Assembly (NCBI GenBank): GCA_035610835.1 | Contig: CM069459.1 | Coordinates: forward strand, 22,707,636-22,771,635 | From: Ophiura sarsii | Lineage: Eukaryota > Echinodermata > Ophiuroidea > Amphilepidida > Ophiuridae | DNA: 64,000 bases | Reading direction: 5' to 3' | In this document: positions 1 through 13,279 of the stretch, piece after piece | Numbering within the stretch: the stretch's first letter is position 1 | How the letters are laid out: every line of letters begins with the position of its first letter | Notes under the pieces: model-generated | What the model saw: the letters and a program-made list of their open reading frames with translations, nothing else | The model's database searches: none | What the model was told of the DNA's origin: nothing | Program-made: the position numbers and the translations under genes

Positions 1-872
1 TAAGGGCGGGGCTAATAGTTTGAAGAGCTTGCTGGAAACCAAGAGTAAGATTAATTTTTTGAAGACGATTTGGAGGAAAGGAGGATAACGCAAGCCTCAT
101 GTTGCGTCACTCATATTCAATAGTCTACCTCAATTACCCTTAAGGGGGCTGTGCACCCTCGGTACAGCCTCCGTAAAACTGCCGTAACTTCTTCATTATT
201 CATTTAATCTATATAAAAGTATACATTTTTTTGTAGGAAAGGGTTCAATGAATCTAACCATGATCACGAAATTGACCATTTTTGAAAAAATCATAAAAAT
301 CACGTTTTTTTACCCATTTTAGGTTCTGCAAAGATAACTCAAAATATATTGTGTCAAATGTTGTCATACTAGTTTCATTATATTCCTCATACAATTCCCT
401 AGGAATCGGTTTTTTTAATTTTTTAAATCTTTATTATTTTTTGAATTATAGACCAAAAAGTGCTAAAAAACGTGATTTTTTACCTCCAAAATCGTGAAAA
501 TCACCATTTTTACCGGATTTTTTACCGAAGTTACTACGTCGGTATGGTAATAATACCGGCTAGTGAATATCTCCAATTTTTATTTTATATATTTTTAGAA
601 TTTTCAGAAATATTTGTTTAAGGATGAACCTTTCCCTGATATAAACTGCATTTCTGAATTCCTCTTGTTACAAGCTTTCCAAAAATGTATACTTTTGCTA
701 TCATAGGTTGAAAACTTTTTCTGTTATAGTCATTTTTATAAATCCGGTAAATTGTGGCTGATTATTCATATTGACTGTGTAGCGAATAGGAAGAAATCTG
801 ATGATCATGGTCTTATCCATAATTAATTAGTTGTTACAAATAGTTGACAAGTCTGTTGAACCACATACTTAA

Positions 873-1270
873 AGGGACATTAAGTGGTGTTGAAAATTTT
901 AAATGTTTAAAAATTTACTTCAGAATTCAAGATGAACATTAAAAATTGCCATCATTGTTGTTTCTACTAACAAAAACACAGCAAAACTTGATTAAAAACA
1001 ATATTATCGCTATTTATTGAAAAACACCCTCTATGTAAATATGGTTCGCATTATGTATCACGCGACTGCAGGGGGATACTGTCGGACGTAAAAGGCTCGT
1101 CGCGGCTCTACGAGCATTTTTGAATAGACGTTTTCTTGTACAAAGAGGGCTGATTTTTCTTAAACCTTATAGGTGTAAGTTTATACATGTAATACAATTA
1201 TAAAAATATACTAATCCCAGTTTTTATCCTAATTGAGGGCGCAGCCTCCAGCACATCTCTTAGTGCCCCT
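873..1270. mobile_element. TTAA-flanked MITE, 398 bp
   Basis: Flanked by TTAA at 869-872 and 1271-1274. Termini AGGGACATTAAG and (complement) AGGGGCACTAAG match at 10 of 12 bases. The related repeat near 35080 has a single TTAA at the same point, giving the empty site. TTAA targets suggest piggyBac-type mobilisation. Confidence 0.8.
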
Positions 1271-1612
1271 TTAAAGACTACTAAATATCCTTTAAAATGG
1301 GACCAAAATGGTGTTTGTAACATTAGGCATGACTAGTTATTGTAAAAAGAACAAAGCATGGGATTATCCCCATTGAGCTTGTATAGGCGGCACCCCTTCC
1401 GGCGGCACCCCTTCCAGCACCACCCCTGGTCCTCAGACATCAAACAGCTGTATCTCCCTTTCTGTATTAGCTATACCAATGCCATTTTGCGGGCAGATAG
1501 CTAGTTACTAGGGCTTTAAAATGATACCAAATGTGTTGAGATAGCTTTTGTGGTTTTAAAAATGTTTGAGGAAAATGACAGCATGAAACTAAAATATGTA
1601 ACGGCACCACCC

Positions 1613-1876
1613 TATAGATGAGGTGACCGTTGTTTACATCCAATGTTTATCAACAAACGCAACGGTCGAAGGGACTGGACTGTCGATACACGCTTGAGGG
1701 AACAGCATATGACCACAACACTGTCCGCTATGCCGTATTGCCCTTTATAATGCTTAGCGCGAGTTTTAAAAGCACGGGTCCTAAACAAAACAGGATGCGC
1801 GCGCAAACTGCCGGGCAAAGAACAATGACAACTAGCCACGTTTTGCCCGGTGTGACGTCACCTGTCACCCCATCTA
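1613..1876. mobile_element. Short TIR element, about 260 bp, TA target
   Basis: Termini GATGAGGTGAC and GTCACCCCATC are inverted, bordered by TA. The sister repeat at 35435-35445 reads CACCCTATTGGG without the insert. The open frames inside are short and unrecognised. Confidence 0.7.
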
Positions 1877-3032
1877 TTGGGAGGCGAGTTCATAACGCGT
1901 GACCTTATATGAACTGTAAAGAAACTTAGCAGGTTGTTAAGAAAACCATAAACAGATCACTTCAAGTGGAGCCTCAAAAGATTTTGATGCTTAGATGCCA
2001 CTGCTTGACTGATTAACAATATAGCAGTGAGGAAATGACCTGAAGTAAAGTGGTTGGAGGTCAAAATAGGAGGCTGAATTATAAATTATAACTTGAGATT
2101 AGATACATGTAGTATGTGTCCATTGCATTTTAAAGTGTGCTGATCTTTATGTAGGCCTATTCACGACTTTTGGCACTGATCTGCTACTAAGGTCTAAAAT
2201 TAAAATACAATAATAAATAATAATATGCAGGTAACTTTTAGCTTTTAGTTGCTTTTTATTTGAGAAAAGGGCCCTATGGTTCCAAAGTTATCGCAGTTTT
2301 AAGTGTTACAATTGATGCACTCAACCTTTGTATTTTATGTTTTTTCAACCGGCGATATTTAACATTTTAAATTATTTCGTATCTGTGAAACTAAATGAGT
2401 TTTACTCCTAAAATGTTCACCATTTTATTACCATAATTCAAACCTAATTGTTTTAAGGCGAAAGTGTCGTACCTAATTGGCGTAACAGTGTTTCTAGATA
2501 TAATAAATGATATTTCGCGATATCAACTATTCGTCAACCTCCCAGAGAAAGTCCCCGATAGATATCTCGGAGACGATACGTGATAGAGATTAGTTGCGTT
2601 TTTCGATGATTTGTTCAGAAAAGTCGTTACATGGCCCTTTTCGGAAATATGCATTTTTTTCCTTCAAAATGTTAGCTATATGTCGCTTTGTTTGCAAAAA
2701 ATCGATGAAATTTAAATTTCAATGTGGAAAACTACGTTATGCCAGTAAATCATGAAGCCTGCTCATTTACGACCTGTAGAATTCTTTAATGAACAATTCC
2801 AGCCAAAAAAAGAAAACAATAACGTTTATTTTATATTATATATTGGGAGAAATACTCTATCCAATATGGCCGCCATTATTATGGAAATTAGATGACCTTT
2901 GATCTCGATTTTTTTTTTAAATTGTGTCTAAAGTGTTATCATATCCTCACATATGACCGAGATATGTTGTAAAATGTCGATTTATGACAAACCCTACCTT
3001 AAACCCAGTTTGTCATAATTATACAGTCCTCA

Positions 3033-3952
3033 AAATAAGTAACTGACCAGGTAATAATCATACTCTTAACTCCAAAACTATAGCTCCTACATAAAAAATA
3101 TTAAATAATCTAGTTGTAAAGAAATTTCTCTTCTTTAACTTGATATATTATTCATTAAGATCGGTTAATAAATAAGAACGTGACATTGAAAAGGATAGAA
3201 CAAAGTGCAGTTTACATTTTAACACTTGTGATTTGAACACGCGAGACAGTGTGACAGGGGTGTGTATGGGTTACATTGATCAATTGATGCATCCCCAATC
3301 CCCGTTCTACTATCAACCGGTGAGTTTGTCGCTACCTACCAGTTAAAGGTAGATGACCCGATCACATTTTCATAACACAGATTTTTCTCAAACATATGGA
3401 GATTTTCATATCATATGAAAGATCATATTTTACTGATTAACATACTGAAATTTGACGGTCCAAATCAGTATGATTGCGGAGAAATCGGTGAAATAACATC
3501 GAATTACCGCGAAAGGTGGTTACCACCAATATAGTTTGTGTACAACTCAATGGGCACATTTCACGGCATGTTGTGCGTCTAAAATAAGAACCATTAGAGT
3601 TATGCAACTCAAACTTTGGAATACAACTCTTTTAAGGATGACCTTTCATGTAGAATAGAAAACTTTGAAAAAGTTGAAAATCGGAACATCTACCTTTAAT
3701 CAATAATCTCTGCCTGTTGCTATTTCGAGGCTGCGTGTAGACGAACGAAATGTTAGAATGAAAAACGGACTTTGTATTGGTTTAGGGCACATAACTTAGT
3801 AAATATTCATTCAATCTTCACACGTAATATCTCAAATTCAAGACAAGAAATTTCCTTACAACTTTATTTCCTAATACTTTTACGTACGAGTTATAGTTTT
3901 GGAGTTGAGAGCATATTTATTACCTAGTCAGTTACTTCAGTTATATCAGTTT
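3033..3952. repeat. Foldback element with arms of about 160 bp
   Basis: Bases near 3033-3190 (AAGTAACTGACCAGGTAATA, CTCCAAAACTATAGCTC) recur inverted near 3790-3952. The interior contains a separate TTAA-flanked MITE at 3347-3695. Confidence 0.7.
3347..3695. mobile_element. TTAA-flanked MITE, 349 bp
   Basis: TTAA at 3343-3346 and 3696-3699; inverted termini AGGTAGATGACCCGAT and AGGTAGATGTTCCGA. Same target and AGG start as the elements at 873-1270 and 50021-50385. Confidence 0.7.
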
Positions 3953-4020
3953 ATTATGTTGACCAAGTTTTGTCATTTTAAGGGATGAGATCAATTCTAA
4001 CATTCTTTGGGGTGGGGTTT

Positions 4021-4560
4021 TCTTTTTTGGGGGAGTCTGACCTTACCTCTTCAACAGGAAAATTTGGTCAGACTTAGTTTTTTATAATGTCCTGACATAG
4101 TGTTATAAACGTACACACGTTTGGTCCATGTACCTTATGGGGTAAAATCAACCGTTTAGAGGGGGGTCCATTGTGTGTGTGGAAAAAATAGTGTTTTATA
4201 GTGTCCTGATATAGTACTATAAATTGACACAAGTTTGGTCCATGTACCTTATGGGGTAAAATCAACCGTTAAGAGGGGGTCCATTGTGGGTGTGTGGGGG
4301 GGGGGGTCTGACCTCACTTTTGCTCAGACTTAGTTTTTTATAGTGTCCTGATATAATACTATAAATTGACATACGTTTGGTCCATGTACCTTATGGGGTA
4401 AATTTAACCGGGTTTTTTGGAACTTTGTGTTGGGGGGGGGGGGTCTGACCTCACTTTTCCAGCGGAAAATTTGGTCAGACTTATTTTTTTTATAATGTCC
4501 TGATATAGTACTATAAGTTGACACAACTTTGTGGTAAATTCAACTGTCCTTGGGGTCTTT
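4021..4560. repeat. Tandem array, four units of about 120-150 bp
   Basis: Each unit contains ATAGTGTCCTGATATAGTAC or a close variant, then GTTTGGTCCATGTACCTTA and a G-rich run. The units begin near 4031, 4181, 4301 and 4437. Weak open frames here simply echo the repeat. Confidence 0.8.
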
Positions 4561-5049
4561 TCAGGGGGGGTCTGGAGTCCAGACCCAGCTGGGGGCCAGT
4601 CTGACCAAACAAAATGTTATGTCTTAGATAACCTAAGCAACTTTAGGGGGTCAAACCTTCGTACTTGATGGGGTAAAGTCTTATGTGACAGGCTCTCAGC
4701 CTATGAGGACTGTATAACGTTCATCTTCGCGCTATTGGATTCATCTTGCCCAATAACCAGCGCCATCCGATTTTATTGTATTGGATATTCTTCTTAAATG
4801 GGTGCCCATCAGAGTTCTCCATTTTTAGCCATCCCAACGAGTGTCATCGATAACAATCAAAATCGTCACAACTTTATCACTTTTAAAAAAAGGTTATAAA
4901 CCTGAGACGATAATCGTCTCAGTTATAAACATTCTCGCTTCCGGTATCCAGGTATGCGACTTTCACATCCATAATTACGTTAAAACCTTTAGCAGCCCTC
5001 CAGTTGCTCGGAAACTCCTACCTCATTTTTGTTATGTTTTAATATTAAG

Positions 5050-5188
5050 GTCTGGTCATCTTAGACACGGCGGAGACCTCCTTAAACAATATATTCACTC
5101 AAGTTATTGAGGAACTTGAACGTACAGAGCTAATCGAAGCGGATATCAGTGGAACGATACTACGCATGCTCCATATCAGTATGACCAG
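5050..5188 (+). CDS. SLC4: SLC4 copy A, visible exon 1 (cytoplasmic domain)
   Basis: The acceptor TATTAAG precedes 5050 and the donor GTATTC follows 5188. The exon enters in phase 1 (a Gly split across the intron) and leaves in phase 2. It reads [15 protein letters not shown] and onward to RMLHISMTR, matching the GTVxLDxxAxxLxxIAD region of NCBT cytoplasmic domains (residues 1-47 here). Homology to copy B stops about 20 bases upstream of this exon. Confidence 0.85.
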
Positions 5189-8100
5189 GTATTCCCATTC
5201 ATAATCCATTACGTATATCTTGCCTTAGATTTGCTATACCATTTACCAATGATAAGAGCCAAATCGATTTTTTTTTTTTTTTTTGCCTTAGAATTGCTAC
5301 ATCATTTACCAATGATTAGAGCTAAATCGATTATTATTTTTTAAACAATTAATAACGTACGTGAACATCAACAACAAAATGTCATAGTCAGGAAGGCTGA
5401 AACCCTCATATTGCGATCGTGCATATCACTGCACTGTAAACATTTCGATTCATGAAGAGTTCACATTATTTCATTAAGTCAGGTTCGGCACCCTTTAAGA
5501 CAATATTCCAAATCCGGGGTTGTTTCTATCCCAAACGGAAGACCTATTCTAAATTAGTTTCAAATAGGATGGCCAAATTAAAATAGTGTGAATATTTACA
5601 GACACCTAACTGTTCTTTAGCATAGGTCACAACTAATTGATGCACCGATGATTTTTGAAATATTTTAACCGAGACATTTTTATCTACGTTATTTCCTTTT
5701 GCTGACGCCATCATCTTTATCTTAAAGTGTGTGTGAATGTGATCAGAAAGAATCGACTCGAACGTTATTTTAAAGTGCTCTAGCTGAAACAAAGGCCGGA
5801 TAACACTGTTAACATCGTCGTTATGACTATCATCATTTTTTGTTGATACCAAAATTCAAGGCACCAGAAAAATATGTGCATTTAACGTGCCAACCTATAG
5901 GAGATGTATTTGGTGGTGTGAAACCAGTAGGTCCCATATTATGAACCAAATCTGATAATTCCCATCACCATTAATTTTATTACCAATAGAAAAATAAAAG
6001 AGCGGCAAAGTTTAGGATCATTAAGACGATCTGTGAGAGGCACCGTGAGACGTTTCTCTGTACGACCAGCCAAAAGTCATCGACACCACAGCGAACCAGC
6101 CGTTAACGTCCCCCGATCCAGCATATATGCCCGGCGTATCAGATCCCTGAAGAGATCGAGAGCAACGGCAACGGATCTGATTGAAATATCCGAACTTCCA
6201 GAGCCTACAATTTTGGTAAGATTCCTATATGATTTGATATAAGGTTTATGGGGTAGAACGTGTGTATATTCATCTTATAGGTATACTAATAACATTATGA
6301 CGACATTCCTGCATTCAGTGTACGATCTGCGTTCTCAAATCGGGACCCGCATTGCCTTTTGATGGACTTAAACTTGACCTGGACTTAGACTTAGAGCCTT
6401 CCGGATTATACTTCAACTCGTCCTCTGCTGGACTTGAAATTGACTTGGATATTAAGCACCACCCTTTGATGTATATTTATATATTTTAGGCTTCAGATGA
6501 AGTTCATGTCTCAATATCGGAAACCGATGAGAGCGTAAATGAAAATAACAACAATTCAACTGATGAGCCACAACATTCACCAACACCACCACCATCACCT
6601 CCACCGCCGCCACCGCGCGACGGCATCTTCAAGAAACTTCCTGAGAACACAGAGGCCGCTGTGACGATGACTGCCGTAGAGGAAGCCCTCAAGCGCCCAG
6701 TTTCCGTCCTTATACGCTTTTCAGACCCACAGGTCCACGATAACATAGGTGTTTTGGAGGCTCCGCTCCCGCTGAGGTTTGTTTTTTTCTTAGTGGGACC
6801 GAACTACAGCAATGTTGACTATCACGAGATTGGACGTGCTATGTCTACGCTGTTCGCCGACGATGTAAGTACTTTGGTATCTCTTAATAAGTCAATTTTA
6901 CTTCCTCGAGATAGTTACGTAAACGTGATTGCCCGTTAGAATACCAAAGATTACCAAATCGCGGAGGGGGTGTGTCTGTAAAAGATAATCATGACTTGCA
7001 GTGCAGTACAGTACAATATTCAACATAATAGTAGTAGTATTCCGTTAATAATATTGATGCTCTAAACAGCATGTCTTTATGTGTTATATACTTCTATTAG
7101 TGATACTTAAGCTACTCTGCTAATGCGGATTCAAGTGAGCATAAGCCCAACGTCATATTAGTTTTCGAAGAGAGAGGACGTGTTTAAAACAGCTCTCGCA
7201 CTCTTTATAATGCGTTAATGCGTAACAAATCACACATGCATTAATGCGAGTCTAAACTCGGCGATAGGCCTTATACACACGACAGATTCTAACCAGTGAA
7301 TAATATGTTATAATACACGTACCATTATGGCAGATGCAACGCACGATAAGGAAGATATTGTTAAAAGCATAATATCAAGCGCTGAATTTCGTATCTTTAT
7401 GAAAGACATAATAGCTGAGGTAGTCGACGAAAAGCTATCAAAAAGGATCGAAATATGTGAAGGAGAAATACATGAGGCGAGGTGTGACATTGAAAAACTA
7501 CAGGCTGAGTCAACCGAAGAGAAAAAAGCTCGTCAACATGAGGTAAGGGAGTTGGGGTCGACGCTAGCTACCACGCAAAAGGATCTGGATGATCTGCAAC
7601 AATATACTAGGCGAAACAACCTCAGATTTGCTGGTATTCCAGAGGTGAAAGGTGAAAATACTTCTGAAATAATAAAGAGTATTGCCAGAGACACACTTGA
7701 CGTCGAGTTAGATGATTGGGATATCGACTGAAGTCACCGAGTCGGCAAACCTGATGATGGTAAGAACAGACATATTCTAGTGAAATTCACAAGCTATCAG
7801 CCCAGATCCAGAGTGATACGTGCAAGACGGAAATTAAAGGGATCCAAGATCACTATCAAGGAAGACTTGACCAAAAAAAATCAAGAACTCCTATACCGTA
7901 CATCCAAAGCACCCGGGTGCATATCAGCCTGGAGTAGCGACGGCCGTGTATTTGCATCAGTATCCACATCCACACCGGGGAAGACCGCCAGAGTCCCAAT
8001 TTTCTCTCTTAACAATCTACAGGACATCCCTAACCCAAATCATGTCCACGCTTCCCTCAGAAATGAAAACAAACCATCAGAGAGAAAATCACCAACTGTC

Positions 8101-10085
8101 TCCCAAGAATAACTCGATCATCTTCAAAATAGATTAGATGTTGCTACTGTATGACTGTCACGTTGTTAAATTGTAGATCCATGATGATACTACATAGCAC
8201 ACTTATATAATATATATATATATATGTCAAAATATCTCCCCATGTAACAAAATGGCGTCCATCTCAAAACAAAAGCCTGTAACAAGTTACCCTAACTATC
8301 CTTCCCTGCAACTTTGGTGATTTATACTCAGACTTTCAGAAGTATAGCTTACTCTGCTTCAGACAAGCACCATCTCGTGAACGGCATCAATGAGTTTTTG
8401 AATGGCACTACAGTGTTACCACCGGGTGAATGGGATAAGGACTTACTCCTACCAATCACGCGACATCAGAAAGAAGAGGACCATCAGGTGCATCATGGGA
8501 TACTTAAAAAAATGTCAATCATTCCAACTCAGCCGGAAGCAGACGCTCAAGGTGATCCACCAAATAATTCGTATTTCATTAGCTTAGCATCTTCTGTCTG
8601 TAGAGGGCGCTTTTTACTTTAGAGAATCAGTCGAAGAATTCGTCCCTAAACAATTCGTAAGAAATCCGTGTTGGTCTGACTACATCTACATCTACGCTTT
8701 ATAAATGTCCACTATTATTATTATTATCATATCCCCGTAATTTTACTTATTACGTTTTGAATAACACAACTAATTATAGTTTCATACAAAAACAGCGTTA
8801 TAATTTCGGAGAAACTCGAGATGCAAATGTTTAAAAATTATATGATCCGACAACATACCTGTTTCCCGATACCCCTCACTTCGATTTACCATAATAAATT
8901 AATGACTCTCGACTATCTGAATAACATATTTTGTAAAATCATTACAGTAACGGACAAGGATACCGAACCCTACTACCTCATACCCAGGAGTGATCCTCTG
9001 GAGTTTGCAAACCCTTTACAAAGAACGGGCCAACTATTCGGGGGGCTTATTAACGATGTTAGACGGCGCTATCGTCACTACAAGAGCGACATTACGGATG
9101 GCTTTAACTTCCAATGTATGTGTGCATTTGTGTTTGTGTACTTTGCTTGTCTCTCACCTGCAATAGCCTTCGGTGGCTTACTGGGTAAGTTAACCGACGG
9201 GATCACCCGGGTCAAATTCCGGGGAATGGAACCCACATTTAAAGGAGGTTATGGACACTGGTCTATCTGATACTAGGGACACATTTCAAACTACATTCAT
9301 TGACAATTTGACATCATGGATTAGGCCTAATACCCTCATTTGCCATCCTGGCTTAGGCCTGTACCCTCATTTGCCATTATGGCTTAGGTCTGGTACTCTC
9401 ATTTGCCCTATTAAAAAAAGGCCAAGGTGGGATAAAAATGTTGTTGTAACCCAAACGAATTTCTCATCCAGTCCCATAAAGTTATGAATCTTGTCTCAGT
9501 ATGACCATACTTTCATTGGTATGACTCAGCGTCGTGAGTCCGTGAATCATCGTTACTAAGCGTGACCCAGCGTGACCTAGCGCGACCTAGCGTTACCTAG
9601 CGTAGCCTAATGTGACCCAGCGTGACCTAGTTTGTCTCTGGCTCTCTCATCCCTATTCGATGGCACATCTTTCAATCTTAAGTGGCACATCTTTGATAAA
9701 CGTATTTATTTCCAGGTGAAAAAACGAATAACCTGATGGGCGTGACGGAAATGATAGTCTCTACATCGTTGTGTGGAATGGTATTTGCTCTGTTTGCTGG
9801 GCAGCCGCTAGTCATTTTAGGTGGAACCGGACCCGTACTTGTCTTTGAGACATTCCTTTATGAGGTAACACAATAATATAATAATAACTATGATAAACGA
9901 CGACGTGATTGCGATGACGAAGACGAAGACGTGATTGCGAAGACGAAGACGAAGACGAAGACGAAGACGAAGACGAAGACGAAGACGAAGACGAAGACGA
10001 AGACGAAGACGAAGACGAAGACGAAGACGAAGACGAAGACGAAGACGAAGACGAAGACGAAGACGAAGACGACGACGACGACGAC

Positions 10086-10140
<55 letters not shown>

Positions 10141-10141
10141 G

Positions 10142-10181
<40 letters not shown>

Positions 10182-13100
10182 AACGATAACGATAACGATG
10201 ATGATGATGATGATGATGATGATGAATGATGGCGACGATGATGATGATAACGACGACAACATTGACGATGATGATTGCGATTGCGATGACGACGACGATG
10301 ATGACGATAACAATGAATAACGTAACAATTTAAGTGTGAACTACTTTCTTTTTCTTTAGTTCTGTGCAAATTCGGACATTGACTTCATGGCATTTCGAAC
10401 ATGGATCAGTTTCTGGATATGTCTTCTAGCAACACTTATGGTTGCCGCTGAGGGCAGTGTTTTAGTGCGATATTTTACTCGATTTACAGAAGAGATTTTC
10501 TCTACCCTGATATCGCTGATATTCCTCTATAAAGCGTATTCAGGATTACACCATGTAAGTCATACACGTTATATGTTATTGACACCCTGTCGTCGATGAC
10601 GTAAACTTTGCGTTATTTTCAGCTCGTCGCCCATCACGGAACAGCTCGTCAGCCATCAAGAAAAGAAAGCAATGTAGACATTACATTATGCCTGCTTAAG
10701 TCGACAGCAGGAAGGACCAATAACGGTTGATTTTATTTTAATATCTGACATGTCTGAATAATTAAATACAAGCAAATGTCTTTAGTTGCTTATTATCTGT
10801 TAAAAATGACCAGAGCAGCTTGTAGATCATGCTAATCAATTTATTCTGTTATTCTGTTATAAAAGAAATCGTTAGTTTTTATCAGGCGTAAGGCATTAGC
10901 ATGGTGCGTATTGTGGAAGTTAGAACGTCTGTGGAGGAGCACTCAAATAGCTATCACAACAAAAGTGAAATTATTTAACAACACCTTATGTGACGTGTGA
11001 CGATCTTACTGTATGGAATGCAAAATCAATGCTTTCGCTACCTCTTGCTACAGAATAATGCTTAACAGCATATGCAGGCGACGGAACATGTCCCAAACAC
11101 CGCCATTTATGACATGGCCGAGACCGAGCCTTGTCCACCGTGTAAAAAGCCGCCAACTGAAATTCCCTGGACATATCCGTCTCCCTGATGATGGGCCTTC
11201 TGGAAATATGCCACCTACATACACACACATGGCCGCCGAAGGAGACCTGGTCGTCCATGAACATCATATTTGACCTATACACAAAGTTTACTAGGGGACA
11301 AAGAAGGTTTGATCCAAGAACGACATATAGTCACTCTTGCTAAAACCGCCGTGCATGGAGAAAACTTGTGGTCGCCTGCACTGCAGCCGAATGATATTGA
11401 ATGTTGATGATGATGATAATGATAATTGTATCACATGGTTATATTTGAGATAGTTTGAATGTTGTTTGATAACATTTCTTTTAATTCACCAGATCATGTG
11501 CGCCAATCCAATCCTTCCCGACTACTGCGTGGACCATGAAGCAATACACTCGACACAGAATGTCTCACATTGGAATATCACGGGGAATATCAGTGTAACA
11601 ACTGAGGACGGACATTATTGGGGTACCACTGAAACCTCTCTTCACACAGACGATACACCTCATAGTGGTTGTAACTTCAGAAACGATCAAGGCGGTGAGC
11701 ATGAGGATAGTGAACATCATGGCGACTGTACACCTAGTCATCATCCTTTTCCAAACACGGCACTATTTGCCATCATCTTGACGTTGGGGACCTTTCTCAT
11801 AGCGTTTTTCCTAAGAGTTTTTCGCACAAGTCAATTCCTTGGTAGAACGGTAAGTGCTGTTCATTCATGCGAATATTATCAAATATAATGTGAACAATAT
11901 ATCCAACGGCTGTTAAAAGCGTTAATGGTCCTAATAATTATATTAGAAAGGGAACTTCCTGCTAAGGCGAGGTTTTCATACTGGATGACAACATGTTGCG
12001 TCAAGTACAAGTAGTATAAAACCAAAAGGATTACATTGTCTAATGTTTTCAGGTTTAATGAAAATATGAAAACCTCACCTAAACCAAAGATCCTTGACTA
12101 TCTATGCAAAAACACTTTGCTCATATTTGGATGACGGCAAGTTCGAGATTGAAACATTCTGATGTAGGTTTGCAAATAATAAAAGGCAACGTCAATGGAA
12201 ATATGATAAAACGCTTTTATTTCTTATTATATCATGATAGATTTGATTTCAACCATGTAATAGTTTTTACTATCATTATGGCTGGAAAAGAATAATGTGA
12301 TATAATGATATAAAACAAATATTGAATGCCGTTTGCTTGTGCAATAGTTCAAACTATCACACTCTCGGGCATTCAATATTTGTATGCTGTCAAATGATTT
12401 AACATAAAGAATAATACACCATGGTTTAAATGCATACCTACATGTAGTCATTTGGGAAAGAGAGGCGCCCTCATTAAGAAAATAGGACTCAGTTGGATAC
12501 TTTCTAATGTTAATTTAGTAAATTAATGGCCGAAAGGATGAAGCCCGTTGTTGAGTCGTGTTTTAAAGGGGGAAAATTACTCTTAGCTTTAAGTACAAGT
12601 TAAGTCTGACTGTGTTATTGAGCAATTCCCTCATATTGGGTAAACATTGTCGATTTTCTTTTTGTATCTTTAAAATGCAAGAACAAGAATACATTTATGA
12701 ATAGTCTGACATTATATTTCAAAAACTGTTTATGGCTGAAATAATTTGATTGTAAGAAAGTAATAAAGCATGTTACGTTCAAGACCAAAATACTTAATAA
12801 GATAATTGCATATTATATTGCATATTGCGTTATACAGGCAAGACGAGCTTTAGGCAATTTTGGTACAGCGATAGCCATCGGTACAATGATGACATTGGCA
12901 TATCTAGTTGGAGATATCTATACTCACGTAAGTGCTCACATATAAGAAGACCATAGCGCTCCACACCAAAACATCCTTTTGAGTACATGCACTATTACTT
13001 ACAGGTGTAAGCAATCAATAGCTACCTTTGTTATTCTAACATTAGCTGATAAGCGTTGATGATACACTCCTTAAAATGAATACATTTTGAATACTATATT

Positions 13101-13247
13101 TCACTAAGGGGCCTTGCCCTTTCAAAAGTAGAGGAACGCTCGAGGAAAGAGCGGGGAAAACGCAATCCTTTTTTCTATATTGTTAAAAGGAGTGAAAAGG
13201 ATCGTTGATTAACACCTCACTGAATGGGTACTTTTTTTTCTTTTTTT

Positions 13248-13279
<32 letters not shown>

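Larger units (their letters stand above)
153..1904 (+). repeat. Dispersed repeat, long copy (relatives at 34738-35464 and 36896-37262)
   Basis: Bases 153-520 match 36896-37262, and 526-1904 match 34738-35464, all in the same orientation and at high identity by eye. This copy carries two additional insertions (873-1270 and about 1613-1876) that the 34.7 kb copy lacks. No coding content recognised. Confidence 0.75.
1..5049. other. No gene seen: repeat-rich flank of copy A
   Basis: No exon of the SLC4 N-terminus or other coding region could be recognised. The stretch holds a repeat at 153-1904 with two inserted MITEs, a foldback near 3033-3952 and a tandem array at 4021-4560. Nothing identifiable was found in 1905-3030 or 4600-5030. 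Confidence 0.6.

Noticed and set aside
4074..4524. Two minus-strand frames sharing NLPHKVHGPNVCQFIVLYQD-type peptides
   Set aside because: The similarity comes from the underlying DNA tandem array, and no start, splice or composition signal supports coding.
4021..4560. CRISPR-like regular repeat array
   Set aside because: Units are 120-150 bp and contiguous, with no short repeat and unique spacer pattern, and the DNA is eukaryotic.
9812..10369. Long open frames of polySer, Lys-Thr and Val-Phe repeats on both strands
   Set aside because: They are translations of the GACGAA/GACGAT microsatellite, open in several frames at once.
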